A DNA stretch of 64,000 bases from Maricaulis sp048270095 (GTDB taxonomy: Bacteria > Pseudomonadota > Alphaproteobacteria > Caulobacterales > Maricaulaceae). The position numbers and the translations under genes were made by a program. The notes under the pieces were generated by a model. That model was not told the origin of the DNA, did not search any database, and saw nothing but the letters and a program-made list of their open reading frames with translations. This document shows, piece by piece, positions 26,400 through 35,005 of this stretch; the stretch's first letter is position 1, and the number at the start of each line of letters is the position of its first letter. The DNA lies in NCBI RefSeq assembly GCF_048270095.1, contig NZ_JBLWTL010000013.1:1-64000 (forward strand). The letters are read 5' to 3'.

Positions 26400-27035
26400 A
26401 TGACCCAAGGGCCTCCACACAAACTTGCGGCGGGCTATCGCCGCTTCCGTTCCAAGAGTTACCCGGCGGAACGCGCCCTGTACCAATCGCTGTCCGAAGG
26501 CCAGAAACCGCACACGCTGGTGATTGCCTGCTCCGACAGCCGCGTCGACCCGGTCCATATTTTCGGTGCGCATCCGGGCGATCTCTTCGTGGTGCGCAAT
26601 GTTGCCAATCTCGTACCGCAAATCGATCTGGACGGCGGCCGTCACGGCGTCTCGGCCGCCCTGGAATTCGCGGTGAAGCGGCTGGCCGTCGAACATGTCG
26701 TGGTGATGGGGCATGGCCGCTGCGGCGGGATCGAAGCCTGTGCGATCGGCCTCGACAAGCTTGATAGCCAGTTTCTGGGCCCCTGGCTGGAACCGCTCCA
26801 GCCGGCCCGCGACGAGGTGATCGCCCGGGTGGGCGAGGACAGCCTGGCGACGGTTTGCGATCAGATGGAATTGCTGGCGGTGGAGCATTCGGTCCGGCGC
26901 CTGCATCAATTCCCCTTTGTCACCGAAGCGATCAAGACGCGCGGCATGCAATTGCACGGCGCGCGCTTCTCCATCGCTTCCGGCATTCTGGAATGGATGG
27001 ATGCTGATGGTGTGTTTGTGCCGGTGGTTCCGTGA
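26400..27035 (+). CDS. Beta-class carbonic anhydrase
   Basis: A 211-residue zinc enzyme interconverting carbon dioxide and bicarbonate. The beta-class ligands are visible as ACSDSRVDP (Cys-x-Asp-x-Arg, about residues 41-49) and GHGRCGG (His and Cys, about residues 104-110). Length is normal for the family, no signal peptide, so cytoplasmic. It is followed after 54 bp by the sulfotransferase-like gene; bicarbonate supply would suit the biotin carboxylases encoded elsewhere in this window, though no direct link is shown. Confidence 0.94.
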   Translation: MTQGPPHKLAAGYRRFRSKSYPAERALYQSLSEGQKPHTLVIACSDSRVDPVHIFGAHPGDLFVVRNVANLVPQIDLDGGRHGVSAALEFAVKRLAVEHVVVMGHGRCGGIEACAIGLDKLDSQFLGPWLEPLQPARDEVIARVGEDSLATVCDQMELLAVEHSVRRLHQFPFVTEAIKTRGMQLHGARFSIASGILEWMDADGVFVPVVP

Positions 27036-27089
27036 ACCCGGCACGCCCATGATGCGCATGACCGAGCCCGGACCGGCAGGAGTATCGCC

Positions 27090-28115
27090 GTGAGTAAACT
27101 GCCCCAGATTGCCGCCGACCCGCTCTGGTTTCCCGATGCGCATGACGCCAACAGCCATGCCTTGCGGCTGAGCCGGACCAACCGCAAGGCCTTGGCCGAG
27201 GAAGCGTTTCTCGATGATCGCTGGGACCGGACCGGGGCCGCGCAAGCCGCGCACCCGGTCAGCGATTTCGCCAGTCTTGTGGCGCCGAAACGGGCGCCGC
27301 GCTTCATCTGGCACACGGCGTTTTGCGGCTCGACCCTGCTGGCGCGCTGTCTCGACAAGCCCGGCAGCAATCTCAGCCTGCGAGAGCCCGCCGTGCTGAT
27401 GAGCCTGGCGAATATGAAACGCACCCAGGGTGCCGAGGCGCTGCGCCGCGAGCTCGGCCCGGTGCTGGCGCTGCTGGCGCGACCCTTCGTGCGCCGCGAA
27501 CATGTCACGATCAAGCCAACCAACACCGTCAATAATCTGATCGGTGATGTCGCTGCCCTGCTGCCGGATGCGCGTCATTTGCTGCTCTATTCCGAGCTGC
27601 GCGCCTTCCTGCTCTCCATCGCCAAGAAGGGTGAGCCGGGGCGGGCCTTTGCGCGACAATTATTCACGATTTTCGCGATGGACGGCCATCCGATCGCCCA
27701 GACCCAGCCGCGCGAATTGCTCAAGCTCACCGATCTCCAGATCGCGGCGCTGGTCTGGCACATGCAGGTCGCCTGCCTGCTTGAGGCAGCCCGTACGGGC
27801 GGTGCTGACCAGGTGGCCTCGCTCGATGGTGACCGTTTCCTGCACGCGCCCGAGCCGGCCCTGATCGCGGTCGATGAATTCCTCGGTCTCGGCCTGGGCA
27901 AGGCGCACGCAGGTCAGATGGCGTCCGGGCCGATCTTCCAGCGCGACTCCAAGGATCAGGCGCAGGCCTATAATGCCGGCCGCCGGGCTGCAGAGGCCGA
28001 ACAGGCCGCGGCCTCGATCGGGCCGTCGCTCGATGCCATTATTGAATGGAGTTATGGCCTGTTTCCGGCGTCGCCGCGGCCAGGACACATGCCGCATCCA
28101 TTGCTGGCGAACTGA
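27090..28115 (+). CDS. Uncharacterised protein with sulfotransferase-like P-loop
   Basis: A 341-residue soluble protein starting at GTG 27090 with a GGCAGGAG ribosome site. I do not recognise the family firmly. Residues about 72-86 (FIWHTAFCGSTLLAR) look like the 5'-phosphosulfate-binding loop of sulfotransferases (GSTLL core), and a later HLLLYSELRAFLLSIAKK stretch resembles the 3'-phosphate region. The C-terminal part is Ala-rich and helical. A sulfotransferase-like role is an inference from these motifs only; substrate unknown. Confidence 0.65.
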   Translation: MSKLPQIAADPLWFPDAHDANSHALRLSRTNRKALAEEAFLDDRWDRTGAAQAAHPVSDFASLVAPKRAPRFIWHTAFCGSTLLARCLDKPGSNLSLREPAVLMSLANMKRTQGAEALRRELGPVLALLARPFVRREHVTIKPTNTVNNLIGDVAALLPDARHLLLYSELRAFLLSIAKKGEPGRAFARQLFTIFAMDGHPIAQTQPRELLKLTDLQIAALVWHMQVACLLEAARTGGADQVASLDGDRFLHAPEPALIAVDEFLGLGLGKAHAGQMASGPIFQRDSKDQAQAYNAGRRAAEAEQAAASIGPSLDAIIEWSYGLFPASPRPGHMPHPLLAN

Positions 28116-28182
28116 CGCGGCTTGCGCCACACTGCTGGCAGGGCAAGCCTTTGGGAATTCACTAGAAGGGAAGTCAACGCAC

Positions 28183-29190
28183 ATGAAACTCGCCTCGCTC
28201 AAAAACGGCCATCGCGACGGGAAGCTCGTTGTTGTATCGAAGGATCTGGCCTGGTGCACCGATGCCAGCCTGATCGCGCCGACGCTGCAGGCGGCGCTTG
28301 ATGACTGGGATCGCTGCGAACCGGCCCTGCGTACGCTCGCCGAGCAGCTCGAGCGCGAGACGGTGCCGTCGGAGCGCTTCCATGAGCGCGAAGCGCTCTC
28401 GCCATTGCCGCGCGCCTACCAGTGGGCCGATGGCTCGGCCTACGTCAATCATGTCGAATTGGTGCGCAAGGCCCGCAATGCGGAAATGCCGGCGACTTTC
28501 TGGACCGATCCCTTGATGTATCAGGGCGGCTCCGATGCCTTCCTGGCTCCGCGTGAGGATATCCCGCTCGGCGATGAGGCCTGGGGCTGTGACATGGAAG
28601 GCGAGATCGCCGTCATCACCGGCGATGCGCCGGCCGGGTGCTCGCCGGACGAGGCCGCCAAGGCGATCCGTCTGGTAATGCTGGTCAATGATGTGTCCTT
28701 GCGCGGTCTTATCCCGGGCGAGCTGGCCAAGGGGTTCGGCTTCTTCCAGTCCAAACCGCCATCGGCCTTCTCCCCCGTCGCCGTTACGCCCGACGAACTC
28801 GGCGCGGCCTGGGACGGCAAGAAGCTGCAGGGCGAATTGCTGGTGAAATATAATGGCGAGCTGTTCGGCAAGGCCGAATGCAGCACCGACATGACCTTTG
28901 ATTTCGGTGAGTTGATCGCCCATCTCGCCAAGACGCGTCCTGTCACGGCGGGCACGATTGTCGGGTCCGGCACGGTGTCCAACAAGCTCGATGGTGGCCC
29001 GGGAAAACCGATCTCTGAAGGCGGCGTCGGCTATTCCTGTATTGCCGAGATTCGCATGATCGAGACGATCCAGAACGGCAAGCCGGCAACGCCTTTCATG
29101 AAATATGGCGATACGGTCCGCATTTCGATGAAGGATGCCGACGGGCATCTCATCTTCGGCGCGATCGAGCAGAAAGTCGTCAAGGCCTGA
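28183..29190 (+). CDS. Fumarylacetoacetate hydrolase family protein
   Basis: A 335-residue FAH-fold enzyme. Metal-binding acidic residues occur around WGCDMEGEIAVI (DxExE type) and NDVSLRGLIPGEL, with KPPSAFSPVAVTPDEL downstream and GTIVGSGTVSNK near the C-terminus, all typical of the superfamily. Members hydrolyse or decarboxylate 2,4-diketo acids in aromatic degradation; the two-domain length of about 335 residues resembles bacterial fumarylacetoacetases. No tyrosine-catabolism genes lie next to it, so the substrate is left open. A terminator follows. Confidence 0.88.
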   Translation: MKLASLKNGHRDGKLVVVSKDLAWCTDASLIAPTLQAALDDWDRCEPALRTLAEQLERETVPSERFHEREALSPLPRAYQWADGSAYVNHVELVRKARNAEMPATFWTDPLMYQGGSDAFLAPREDIPLGDEAWGCDMEGEIAVITGDAPAGCSPDEAAKAIRLVMLVNDVSLRGLIPGELAKGFGFFQSKPPSAFSPVAVTPDELGAAWDGKKLQGELLVKYNGELFGKAECSTDMTFDFGELIAHLAKTRPVTAGTIVGSGTVSNKLDGGPGKPISEGGVGYSCIAEIRMIETIQNGKPATPFMKYGDTVRISMKDADGHLIFGAIEQKVVKA

Positions 29191-29217
29191 AGGGCGGGCC
29201 AGCCGGTATGAATGGCA

Positions 29218-29251
29218 AAGGCCAGGACCGTCACCGGTCCTGGCCTTTTTT
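29218..29251 (+). terminator. Rho-independent terminator after the FAH-family gene
   Basis: A 10-bp perfect stem GGCCAGGACC/GGTCCTGGCC with a 6-base loop and six Ts; flanking A and T residues extend it, so it could also serve the opposite strand. Confidence 0.9.
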
Positions 29252-29297
29252 CATCTTGGTCGCCGGCGTTGCCGTGCCGCGCTGCCGGCGCGTACCG

Positions 29298-30362
29298 TCA
29301 GATCGCGCTGGCCGGACGCGGAATGGCGGCAGCGCGCGGGCCCGCAGTCCGGCGCGATTTTAGTCCCAGCGCCAGCAGGGGTGCGAAACCACCCACCCGG
29401 AGTGTCACGATCTGGAACACGACGGGGGCACCGAGACCGGCAATCATGCCCAGCGCCAGACCCAATGAGGCGTCGGGCATGCCGATGAAATTATAGACCA
29501 TCTGCAGGCCGAGCGCGCCGAACATATGGTAGAGATAGATCGAGAAGGAATACTGGCCGAGCCAGGCCAGGGGCGCGATCGAGAAACGGTGCATGATCAG
29601 CGCGCCGGAGAAACTCAGGCCCAGGCCCAGCGCGACGGCATCACGGCGCAACAGCTCATGTCCCGGATCGGTGAGCACGATATAGGCGTGGACCGCCAGC
29701 ATCGAGACCAGGCCGCCAATCAGGACCGTCGAGACCAGCTGACGCGGCAATTGTGCGACCTTGGCCATTTCCATCCGGTTGATCACCAGTCCGAGCGCGA
29801 AGAAGGGCGCCAGATAGGGCGTGTGGAAGAAGGAGAAGAGTTTGATCTCGCCGCCAAACGGGGTCAGGAAAAGCACGGATGTGACCACCAGAAAGCCGAT
29901 CGCGACCTGCAGCGGCGCGCGCGGCCAGATCCAGTCCAGCGCCGCGATGACGAGGAAGATCGTCAGGATGGAATGCAGGAACCAGAAATGCGCATAGGGC
30001 TCCAGATAGACCTGCCAGAAATCGCCCAGCGGCACGGCGTAAGCCCCGCCGAGCACAGTATTGACGACGGCAAAGGCGGTGGCCGCGAACAGATAGGGCA
30101 GGACCAGGCGGCGGCCCTTGCCGGTCAGGAATTTGCCGCCTTCACCGCGCCGGAGCGGCCGGTAGGCATAGACGAAGCCCGACAGCATGGCGAAGAGCGG
30201 CATGCGCAGATGGAAAAACAGGGCCGAGAACATGGCGAAGGGGTGATCCCAGTCGAGCCGCAGGCCGTGTTCGGGCGCTTCGCCAATGACATGGAAGGCC
30301 ACCAGCAGGACGCAGGCCAGCCCGCGCAGCGTATCGATTCCCATATTCCGCTTGTCAGTCAT
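29298..30362 (-). CDS. Acyltransferase-3 family membrane protein
   Basis: A 354-residue protein with about ten transmembrane helices. The N-terminal MGIDTLRGLACVLLVAFHVIG contains the Arg-Gly and His pattern of membrane acyltransferases (family 3) that add acetyl or succinyl groups to glycans. The start at 30362 has GGAG upstream. It resembles OpgC-type and related proteins, but the glycan acceptor cannot be told. A standalone gene between a terminator and hspQ. Confidence 0.87.
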   Translation of the reverse strand: MTDKRNMGIDTLRGLACVLLVAFHVIGEAPEHGLRLDWDHPFAMFSALFFHLRMPLFAMLSGFVYAYRPLRRGEGGKFLTGKGRRLVLPYLFAATAFAVVNTVLGGAYAVPLGDFWQVYLEPYAHFWFLHSILTIFLVIAALDWIWPRAPLQVAIGFLVVTSVLFLTPFGGEIKLFSFFHTPYLAPFFALGLVINRMEMAKVAQLPRQLVSTVLIGGLVSMLAVHAYIVLTDPGHELLRRDAVALGLGLSFSGALIMHRFSIAPLAWLGQYSFSIYLYHMFGALGLQMVYNFIGMPDASLGLALGMIAGLGAPVVFQIVTLRVGGFAPLLALGLKSRRTAGPRAAAIPRPASAI

Positions 30363-30493
30363 CAGCTGCGCTCCTGGTCCAGACGCCGGATGTCTCAATC
30401 CGGGCACAGCTCGGGAGGACAGCAAGTCAGGGGCCAGAAATGGCCATTTGGGCGGTGCGGCCCGGCTGTTGTGAGAACAGGGTTTATGCCGGG

Positions 30494-30829
30494 TTAATTG
30501 GAGACTTGCGGCAGGTCGCGCAGAATGTAGCGCGTGCCGTCAAAGGTCTCGAAGGCCTCGTCGATCTGCGGATGGCTGATCGGTCCGTTCTCGGCGTCCG
30601 GCAACAGGTTCTGCTCGGAGACATAGGCACCGTAATAGCTGTCCTCATTCTCGGCCAGCAGGTGATAGAAGGGCTGATCGCGATCGGGGCGGACTTCGGC
30701 CGGGATCGATTCATACCATTCCTCGGTATTGGAAAATTCGGCATCGACATCAACGATGACGCCGCGAAACGGGTAGAGGCGGTGACGCACGACATCGCCC
30801 AGGCCAAATTTTGCTTCTCGCATTTCCAT
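30494..30829 (-). CDS. hspQ: Heat shock protein HspQ (YccV-like)
   Basis: A 111-residue HspQ/YccV-type protein. The diagnostic segments are FGLGDVVRHRLYPFRGVIVDVD near the start (core RHRLYPFRGVI), EEWYESIP, QPFYHLLAE and AYVSEQNLL. In enterobacteria HspQ binds hemimethylated DNA and modulates Lon protease activity. The start is the first Met of MEMREAKFG; the open frame upstream belongs to the divergent promoter region. It is divergent from the Ppx/GppA gene. Confidence 0.93.
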   Translation of the reverse strand: MEMREAKFGLGDVVRHRLYPFRGVIVDVDAEFSNTEEWYESIPAEVRPDRDQPFYHLLAENEDSYYGAYVSEQNLLPDAENGPISHPQIDEAFETFDGTRYILRDLPQVSN

Positions 30830-31034
30830 CACAACACTCTGAACCTTGCCGGTTAATTTCGCATGGGCCAATCGCAGTCGGTGCTGCGGGTGTGGTGCCC
30901 CCGGATCGCGCCTGCTTGCGTTACGCCGCCTTGCGGCCTTGTCGAAGACGCGTATGCTGATCATGAAGACTAAATCAGGCCAGATCGTGTTGCGCCAGCC
31001 TTTGCAGGCGCACCGTACTGGCGAGAGGACTGAC

Positions 31035-32135
31035 ATGGCGGAGCCTACGCCCCCGGACAATCCGGGGACCGGATCCGCCGCACGCAAGCGGAGCGGACGG
31101 CGTCGGCCGACCATTCCCGTGTACGGCGCGATCGATCTGGGGACGAATAATTGCCGCATGCTGCTTGCGCAACGCACGAGTAGCGGGTTTCAGGTCATTG
31201 ACGCATTTTCCCGCGTCGTTCGCCTCGGCGAGGGGCTGAATGCGCATGGTGTGCTCTCCGAGGGCGCCATGGACCGGGCCGTCGACGCCTTGCGCGTCTG
31301 TGCCGACAAGCTTGGCCGTCATGCCCAGATCCGTCACCGGGCGATTGCCACCCAGGCCTGCCGCGAGGCGACAAATGGCGTCGCGTTTCTTGAACGGGTG
31401 AAGGCGGAGACCGGTATTGCCTTCGACCTCATCACGCCCGAGGAAGAAGCGCGCCTGGCCCTGCATGGCTGTCTCGACCTGCTCGATGAGGACAAGGATG
31501 CGGCGCTGGTGATCGATATCGGCGGCGGTTCGACCGAATTGTCCTGGGTCGATCTGGCCGCCTGGCGCGAGCGCGGCGGGCTGCAGAGCGGTGGCCGGCC
31601 GCCGGTGCGCTCCTGGAGTTCGACCCCGGTCGGCGTCGTCACGCTGGCGGAGCGCTTCCCCGAGCGCGAGGATCGTGAAGCCTGGTATCAAGACATGAAA
31701 TCCTATGCCCGCCAGCTGATGAAGACGCCGCGCGGTGCCCGCTCCATGCGGTCGCTCTTCTCGGAGGGTCGGGCGCATCTGGTCGGCACATCGGGCACCG
31801 TGACCTCGATCGCCGGTGTGCATTTGCGTCTGCCCCGCTATGAGCGCGCCAAGGTTGACGGTTTGTGGATGAGCTGCGCCGAGGCCGAAGCCGCCTGCAC
31901 CCGGCTGCGCGTCCTCGATCTGGCGGGACGCTCGAAGGAGCCGACGATTGGCCATGACCGGGCCGAGCTGGTGCTGGCGGGCTGCGCGATCTATGAAGCG
32001 GTGGCCGAGCTGTGGCCGGCAGAGAATTTGCGCGTCGGCGATCGCGGCCTGCGCGAGGGCTTGTTGCTCAATCTGATGCGCCGTAACAAATCACGCCGCC
32101 GCAAGAAAAAATCGCCGGGAGAGACCAGCACATGA
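31035..32135 (+). CDS. Ppx/GppA family phosphatase
   Basis: A 366-residue exopolyphosphatase/guanosine pentaphosphatase-like protein of the actin-like ATPase fold. Motifs: AIDLGTNNCRMLLA (phosphate 1), DIGGGSTELSW (phosphate 2) and GTSGTVTSIAGV. An N-terminal tail rich in Pro and Arg precedes the domain, and the C-terminus is very basic. It is the shorter family form without a C-terminal HD domain. The 3' end overlaps rlmE by 4 bp, an arrangement common in alphaproteobacteria. The choice between polyphosphate and pppGpp as substrate is open. Confidence 0.92.
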   Translation: MAEPTPPDNPGTGSAARKRSGRRRPTIPVYGAIDLGTNNCRMLLAQRTSSGFQVIDAFSRVVRLGEGLNAHGVLSEGAMDRAVDALRVCADKLGRHAQIRHRAIATQACREATNGVAFLERVKAETGIAFDLITPEEEARLALHGCLDLLDEDKDAALVIDIGGGSTELSWVDLAAWRERGGLQSGGRPPVRSWSSTPVGVVTLAERFPEREDREAWYQDMKSYARQLMKTPRGARSMRSLFSEGRAHLVGTSGTVTSIAGVHLRLPRYERAKVDGLWMSCAEAEAACTRLRVLDLAGRSKEPTIGHDRAELVLAGCAIYEAVAELWPAENLRVGDRGLREGLLLNLMRRNKSRRRKKKSPGETST

Positions 32136-32899
32136 GTGGACCTTCGGACGAAGACGACGACAACAAGCCCGCCGGCGATACCCCGCCGGTTGATGATAAT
32201 CAGCGCCGCCGCCGTGTCGGTGGCCCGGTCACCAAGGGCGGGGATAGCCGCGCCTCGAAACAGATGTTCGAGCGCGTCAAGACCGCGCGCGGCCGCAAGA
32301 CCTCCTCGAAAAACTGGCTGCAGCGCCAGCTCAACGACCCCTATGTCAAGAAAGCGCAGATGGAGGGCTATCGCTCCCGCGCCGCCTACAAGCTGATCGA
32401 GCTGGATGAGCGCTTTCGCTTCATCAGGCCGGGCATGCGCATTGTCGATCTCGGCTCGGCGCCGGGCGGCTGGCTGCAGGTCTGCGTCAAGAAGGGCGTG
32501 TCGGAAGTGATCGGCATCGACCTTCTGCCGATTGACCCGATCGATGGCGCGACGATCTTCGAGAAGGATTTCACCGAGGACGACGCGCCCGACATGGTCA
32601 AGGCGGCGATGGGCGGACCGGCCGACGGGGTGATCTCCGATCTGGCGCCCTGGACGACCGGCCACAAGAACACCGACCATGTCCGCATTGTCGGCCTGGT
32701 CGAGCTGGCGGCCCTGTTCGCCTTCGAAACCCTGAAACCGGGCGGTTTCTTCATCGCCAAGGTCTTCCAGGGCGGCGCCGAGGGCGAATTGCTCGAACAA
32801 CTCAAACAACGCTTCGGCAAGGTGCGCCATTTCAAGCCGGCCTCCAGCCGTTCGGAAAGCGCCGAAACCTTTCTGATCGCGATGGGCTTCAAGGGCTGA
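32132..32899 (+). CDS. rlmE: 23S rRNA 2'-O-methyltransferase RlmE
   Basis: A 255-residue RrmJ/FtsJ-type enzyme that methylates the ribose of U2552 in 23S rRNA. The catalytic Lys-Asp-Lys-Glu set can be placed in SRAAYKLIELD, SDLAPWTTG, FIAKVFQGG and SESAETFLIA; the SAM site is VDLGSAPGGWLQV. A 60-residue polar N-terminal extension precedes the domain. The ATG overlaps the Ppx/GppA stop (ATGA), so the two genes form one operon. Confidence 0.95.
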   Translation: MSGPSDEDDDNKPAGDTPPVDDNQRRRRVGGPVTKGGDSRASKQMFERVKTARGRKTSSKNWLQRQLNDPYVKKAQMEGYRSRAAYKLIELDERFRFIRPGMRIVDLGSAPGGWLQVCVKKGVSEVIGIDLLPIDPIDGATIFEKDFTEDDAPDMVKAAMGGPADGVISDLAPWTTGHKNTDHVRIVGLVELAALFAFETLKPGGFFIAKVFQGGAEGELLEQLKQRFGKVRHFKPASSRSESAETFLIAMGFKG

Positions 32900-33404
32900 G
32901 GCGGGTTTTCCGCGGCAAACACTCTGCCAGTCTGTCACCCTGTCATTGCGGGGTTGCAGCCCTGCCAGTAAAGGCCTAGGTGCGATGACAGGGCGCATGG
33001 CAGAGCCTGTCAGCCTGCCACCGAAGTACCGGCCCCGCGCCTGCACAATGCCCGCCGCCTGGCGGCATTCCGGCGCGGCGCGGACGCGTTTTTGGTTATC
33101 AATCGACGATGTCAAAGAGCGAAATCGCCACGATTATAACCGCGTGCCGCCAGGGGGCGGACAAGCTGGACCGCGAGGGGATACGGCAGCTGTGCTGCCG
33201 GTGCGGGTTGGCGCTGGCGTGTTGATGTGAGGCGGCGTGCGGGGTCTGCCCGTCACGAGCCGGGGCGGGGTTGGTAATGGTATTGCAATTTGGGGATTTA
33301 GGGCCGCCTAATTGCGTGTGTCCCCATTTACTTGAACAACGTCTTGAGAAACGACAACTAGGGAGGTCGAGTTCGTGCGAGCTCGCGAAGTGATGAAGCA
33401 AAAC
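32900..33404. other. Intergenic stretch at the left edge of the accessory island
   Basis: About 505 bp with no gene I can support. Near its right end (33310-33330, minus orientation) lies a copy of the short island repeat. The sequence from about 32930 to 33010 contains several CTGTCA and CCTGCCA-like words but no clear fold. Confidence 0.5.
33310..33330 (-). repeat. Island short repeat, copy a
   Basis: On the minus strand it reads TAAATGGGGACACACGCAATT, matching the core of the copies at 34973-35004 and 36615-36646. It lies downstream of the uracil-DNA-glycosylase-like gene. Confidence 0.7.
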
Positions 33405-34061
33405 TCAGGACATGCCTGCAGCGATACGGTCCCAGTCTTGCTCAACTTGTTCAGCCCCGCGGTTGTTTGTCCCTCGAGCCCCGGGGTGAGGAACAACGTA
33501 CGCGAGCGAGGTTCCAACTTCGAACGGTCTCTCAATCATCGCATTGAAACTTGGAGCAAGTGGCAGGCGGAGAACATGTCTCAGCGTGTCCCCAACGCAC
33601 CTCCCCAGACAAATTACAATCAAGGGCGAAACGATGCGGACTTGCGGCAACAAGAAATGCTCTGCGGCCCACCGGGCTGCTGCAACGGGCAACCGAGCCC
33701 CCATGTCGCCAAGCTTGATGAGAGGCATCATGTTGGTCGCGTAGACCTCATCCCAACGAAGCCCGAGCTTCGAATGGAGCAGCCTTTGCAGGTTGTTGTT
33801 GGTGGGTAGCGCCGGATCATACCCGAAGCGCTTGATCTCAGAGTTTGGAGGGGCGCCAAGCAAGTCGGAAGCGGCCCAGTCTTGCCCCACAATCATAACG
33901 TCACTGCCGACATTTCCCGCTGACAAAGACCACGGCGAAACGACATCGCACTCGTAGTAGCCGTCATGGAAGTCGGTGAGATTCGCGAAGCCCGGCCAAC
34001 TGGCCTGCTGTCGGGCCTTAGCCAGAGAGAGCAGCTGACCTTTCTTCGTGTTTTCCACCAT
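33405..34061 (-). CDS. Divergent uracil-DNA glycosylase superfamily protein
   Basis: A 218-residue soluble protein. The motif VGQDWAASDL (about residues 58-67) matches the UDG water-activating loop (GQDxx in family 1), and VVPHPGARGT (about 190-199) matches the His-Pro motif, with Gly in place of the usual Ser. Between them LPTNNNLQRLL and ATNMMPL fit the superfamily pattern. It probably removes uracil or another modified base, or is a non-canonical member; the specificity cannot be read. The start at 34061 has GGAGA upstream. The gene is flanked by short repeats on both sides, suggesting it belongs to the island and was acquired. Confidence 0.72.
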   Translation of the reverse strand: MVENTKKGQLLSLAKARQQASWPGFANLTDFHDGYYECDVVSPWSLSAGNVGSDVMIVGQDWAASDLLGAPPNSEIKRFGYDPALPTNNNLQRLLHSKLGLRWDEVYATNMMPLIKLGDMGARLPVAAARWAAEHFLLPQVRIVSPLIVICLGRCVGDTLRHVLRLPLAPSFNAMIERPFEVGTSLAYVVPHPGARGTNNRGAEQVEQDWDRIAAGMS

Positions 34062-34151
34062 CCTTCTAGATCTCCTATGCGTTCGCACAGCGATTCTTTG
34101 AGATTACCGCAGACCGGCGTTCAGTCGAGTTGGCCAACTGAATAGCCCCGC

Positions 34152-34260
34152 AAATAAATGGTGACAGGCACCATATTCCCAAGTCAGCGCTAGCATTTGC
34201 CTCAGAAACGCGCGGCTAACAGTGCCCGTCGACCAAATAGGTGCCTGTCACCATTTATTT
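34152..34260. repeat. REPIN-like pair of inverted REP elements
   Basis: Two 21-base arms, 34152-34172 and 34240-34260, are perfect reverse complements, separated by 67 bases. Each arm contains GGTGACAGGCACC, itself a near-palindrome. The overall length of about 109 bp and the paired arrangement match REPIN-type elements mobilised by RAYT transposases, but no transposase is in the window. Confidence 0.7.
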
Positions 34261-34585
34261 AGAGAACGTTATCGAAGGCAATATTCCGCAACAAAACTTC
34301 CATGTCGATCTCCCGTCTGCTGCCCTTGCCGGTGTCGGCGGTTCGCAAGCACCCGCCATCAACGCTGGAGCACGAAGAGTGTTCACTAGCGGAGTGGGCG
34401 AAACAATAGGAGCTATTGGTGAGGGGGTGTGCACAGGGGTTGCTGAGTTTTTGGGAGATATTGCTGGAGATAAGTTGAGTGATGCCGACATTATCCCAGT
34501 AAACTTCAGGCTTACGGATGAGAACGGAGAGTGGGCACCTGGACTCGTTACAAACGAATACCTAAGTGACGTGGGAGGTCATTAG
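34241..34585 (+). CDS. Truncated unknown protein beginning inside a REP arm
   Basis: A 114-codon frame whose first possible start (GTG 34241) and first seven codons lie within the right REP arm, so the original 5' end is probably missing. The remaining sequence is Gly/Ala-rich in its middle (VGETIGAIGEGVCTGVAEFL) and acidic at the end. It is much more AT-rich than the flanking chromosome. I do not recognise it. It is followed closely by a small membrane protein, the same order as the toxin-immunity pair downstream, so a displaced effector 3' end is possible. Confidence 0.4.
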   Translation: MPVTIYLENVIEGNIPQQNFHVDLPSAALAGVGGSQAPAINAGARRVFTSGVGETIGAIGEGVCTGVAEFLGDIAGDKLSDADIIPVNFRLTDENGEWAPGLVTNEYLSDVGGH

Positions 34586-34589
34586 ATTG

Positions 34590-34871
34590 ATGCCGTACTT
34601 ATTGATGATTCTAATTGGCCTTGTCGCCTTCCCTATACAGGCTGTATGGCGAGCCATAAATGCAAAGTGGTCCGGACCCATGCTCGCAATAGTGGGAATA
34701 TTGTACTATTGTGCTAGCTTGCTAATAATTGGAGTCGTAGTAGTTTTGTTAGCGCCGTCATTTCTAAGAGAATCAAGCGCAGGATATGAATACGTAGCTC
34801 TGATTTTGGCATTTTCTGCGAGTTACATTGCAGCATCTATCATCGCGTCAAAACAGATGACAAAACGGTGA
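34590..34871 (+). CDS. Small AT-rich membrane protein, possible immunity protein
   Basis: A 93-residue protein with about three hydrophobic segments (residues 2-20, 32-52 and 68-85) and a basic C-terminus. The start at 34590 has GGAGGT ten bases upstream; a GTG at 34566 is possible but lacks a site. Base composition is unlike the neighbouring core genes. Its position after a truncated frame in an RHS-fragment island suggests a membrane-type immunity protein, but no family is recognised. Confidence 0.5.
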   Translation: MPYLLMILIGLVAFPIQAVWRAINAKWSGPMLAIVGILYYCASLLIIGVVVVLLAPSFLRESSAGYEYVALILAFSASYIAASIIASKQMTKR

Positions 34872-34972
34872 GCGGATCATGCTATTAGCATAGTACTCAG
34901 GAAAAATGGGGACATGGCCGTAATCGCGGCTGGTCACGCTCCGGGTCTATAGTGCGGGGTCTGCGTAGAGCA

Positions 34973-35004
34973 GGAATAAACGGGGACACACGCAATTTAT
35001 TGCG
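34973..35004 (+). repeat. Island short repeat, copy b (junction of RHS fragment 1)
   Basis: A 32-base element that differs from 36615-36646 at only two positions. It ends in CGCAATTTATTGCG, a perfect dyad. The RHS-homologous sequence begins at 35006, directly after it. Confidence 0.8.
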
Positions 35005-35005
35005 C

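Noticed and set aside
32946..33230. 94-codon frame in the stretch after rlmE
   Set aside because: Pro/Arg-rich random-looking translation and no ribosome site.
34901..34925. Another copy of the island repeat (AAATGGGGACAT)
   Set aside because: Only the first 11-12 bases match; too short to count as a separate copy.
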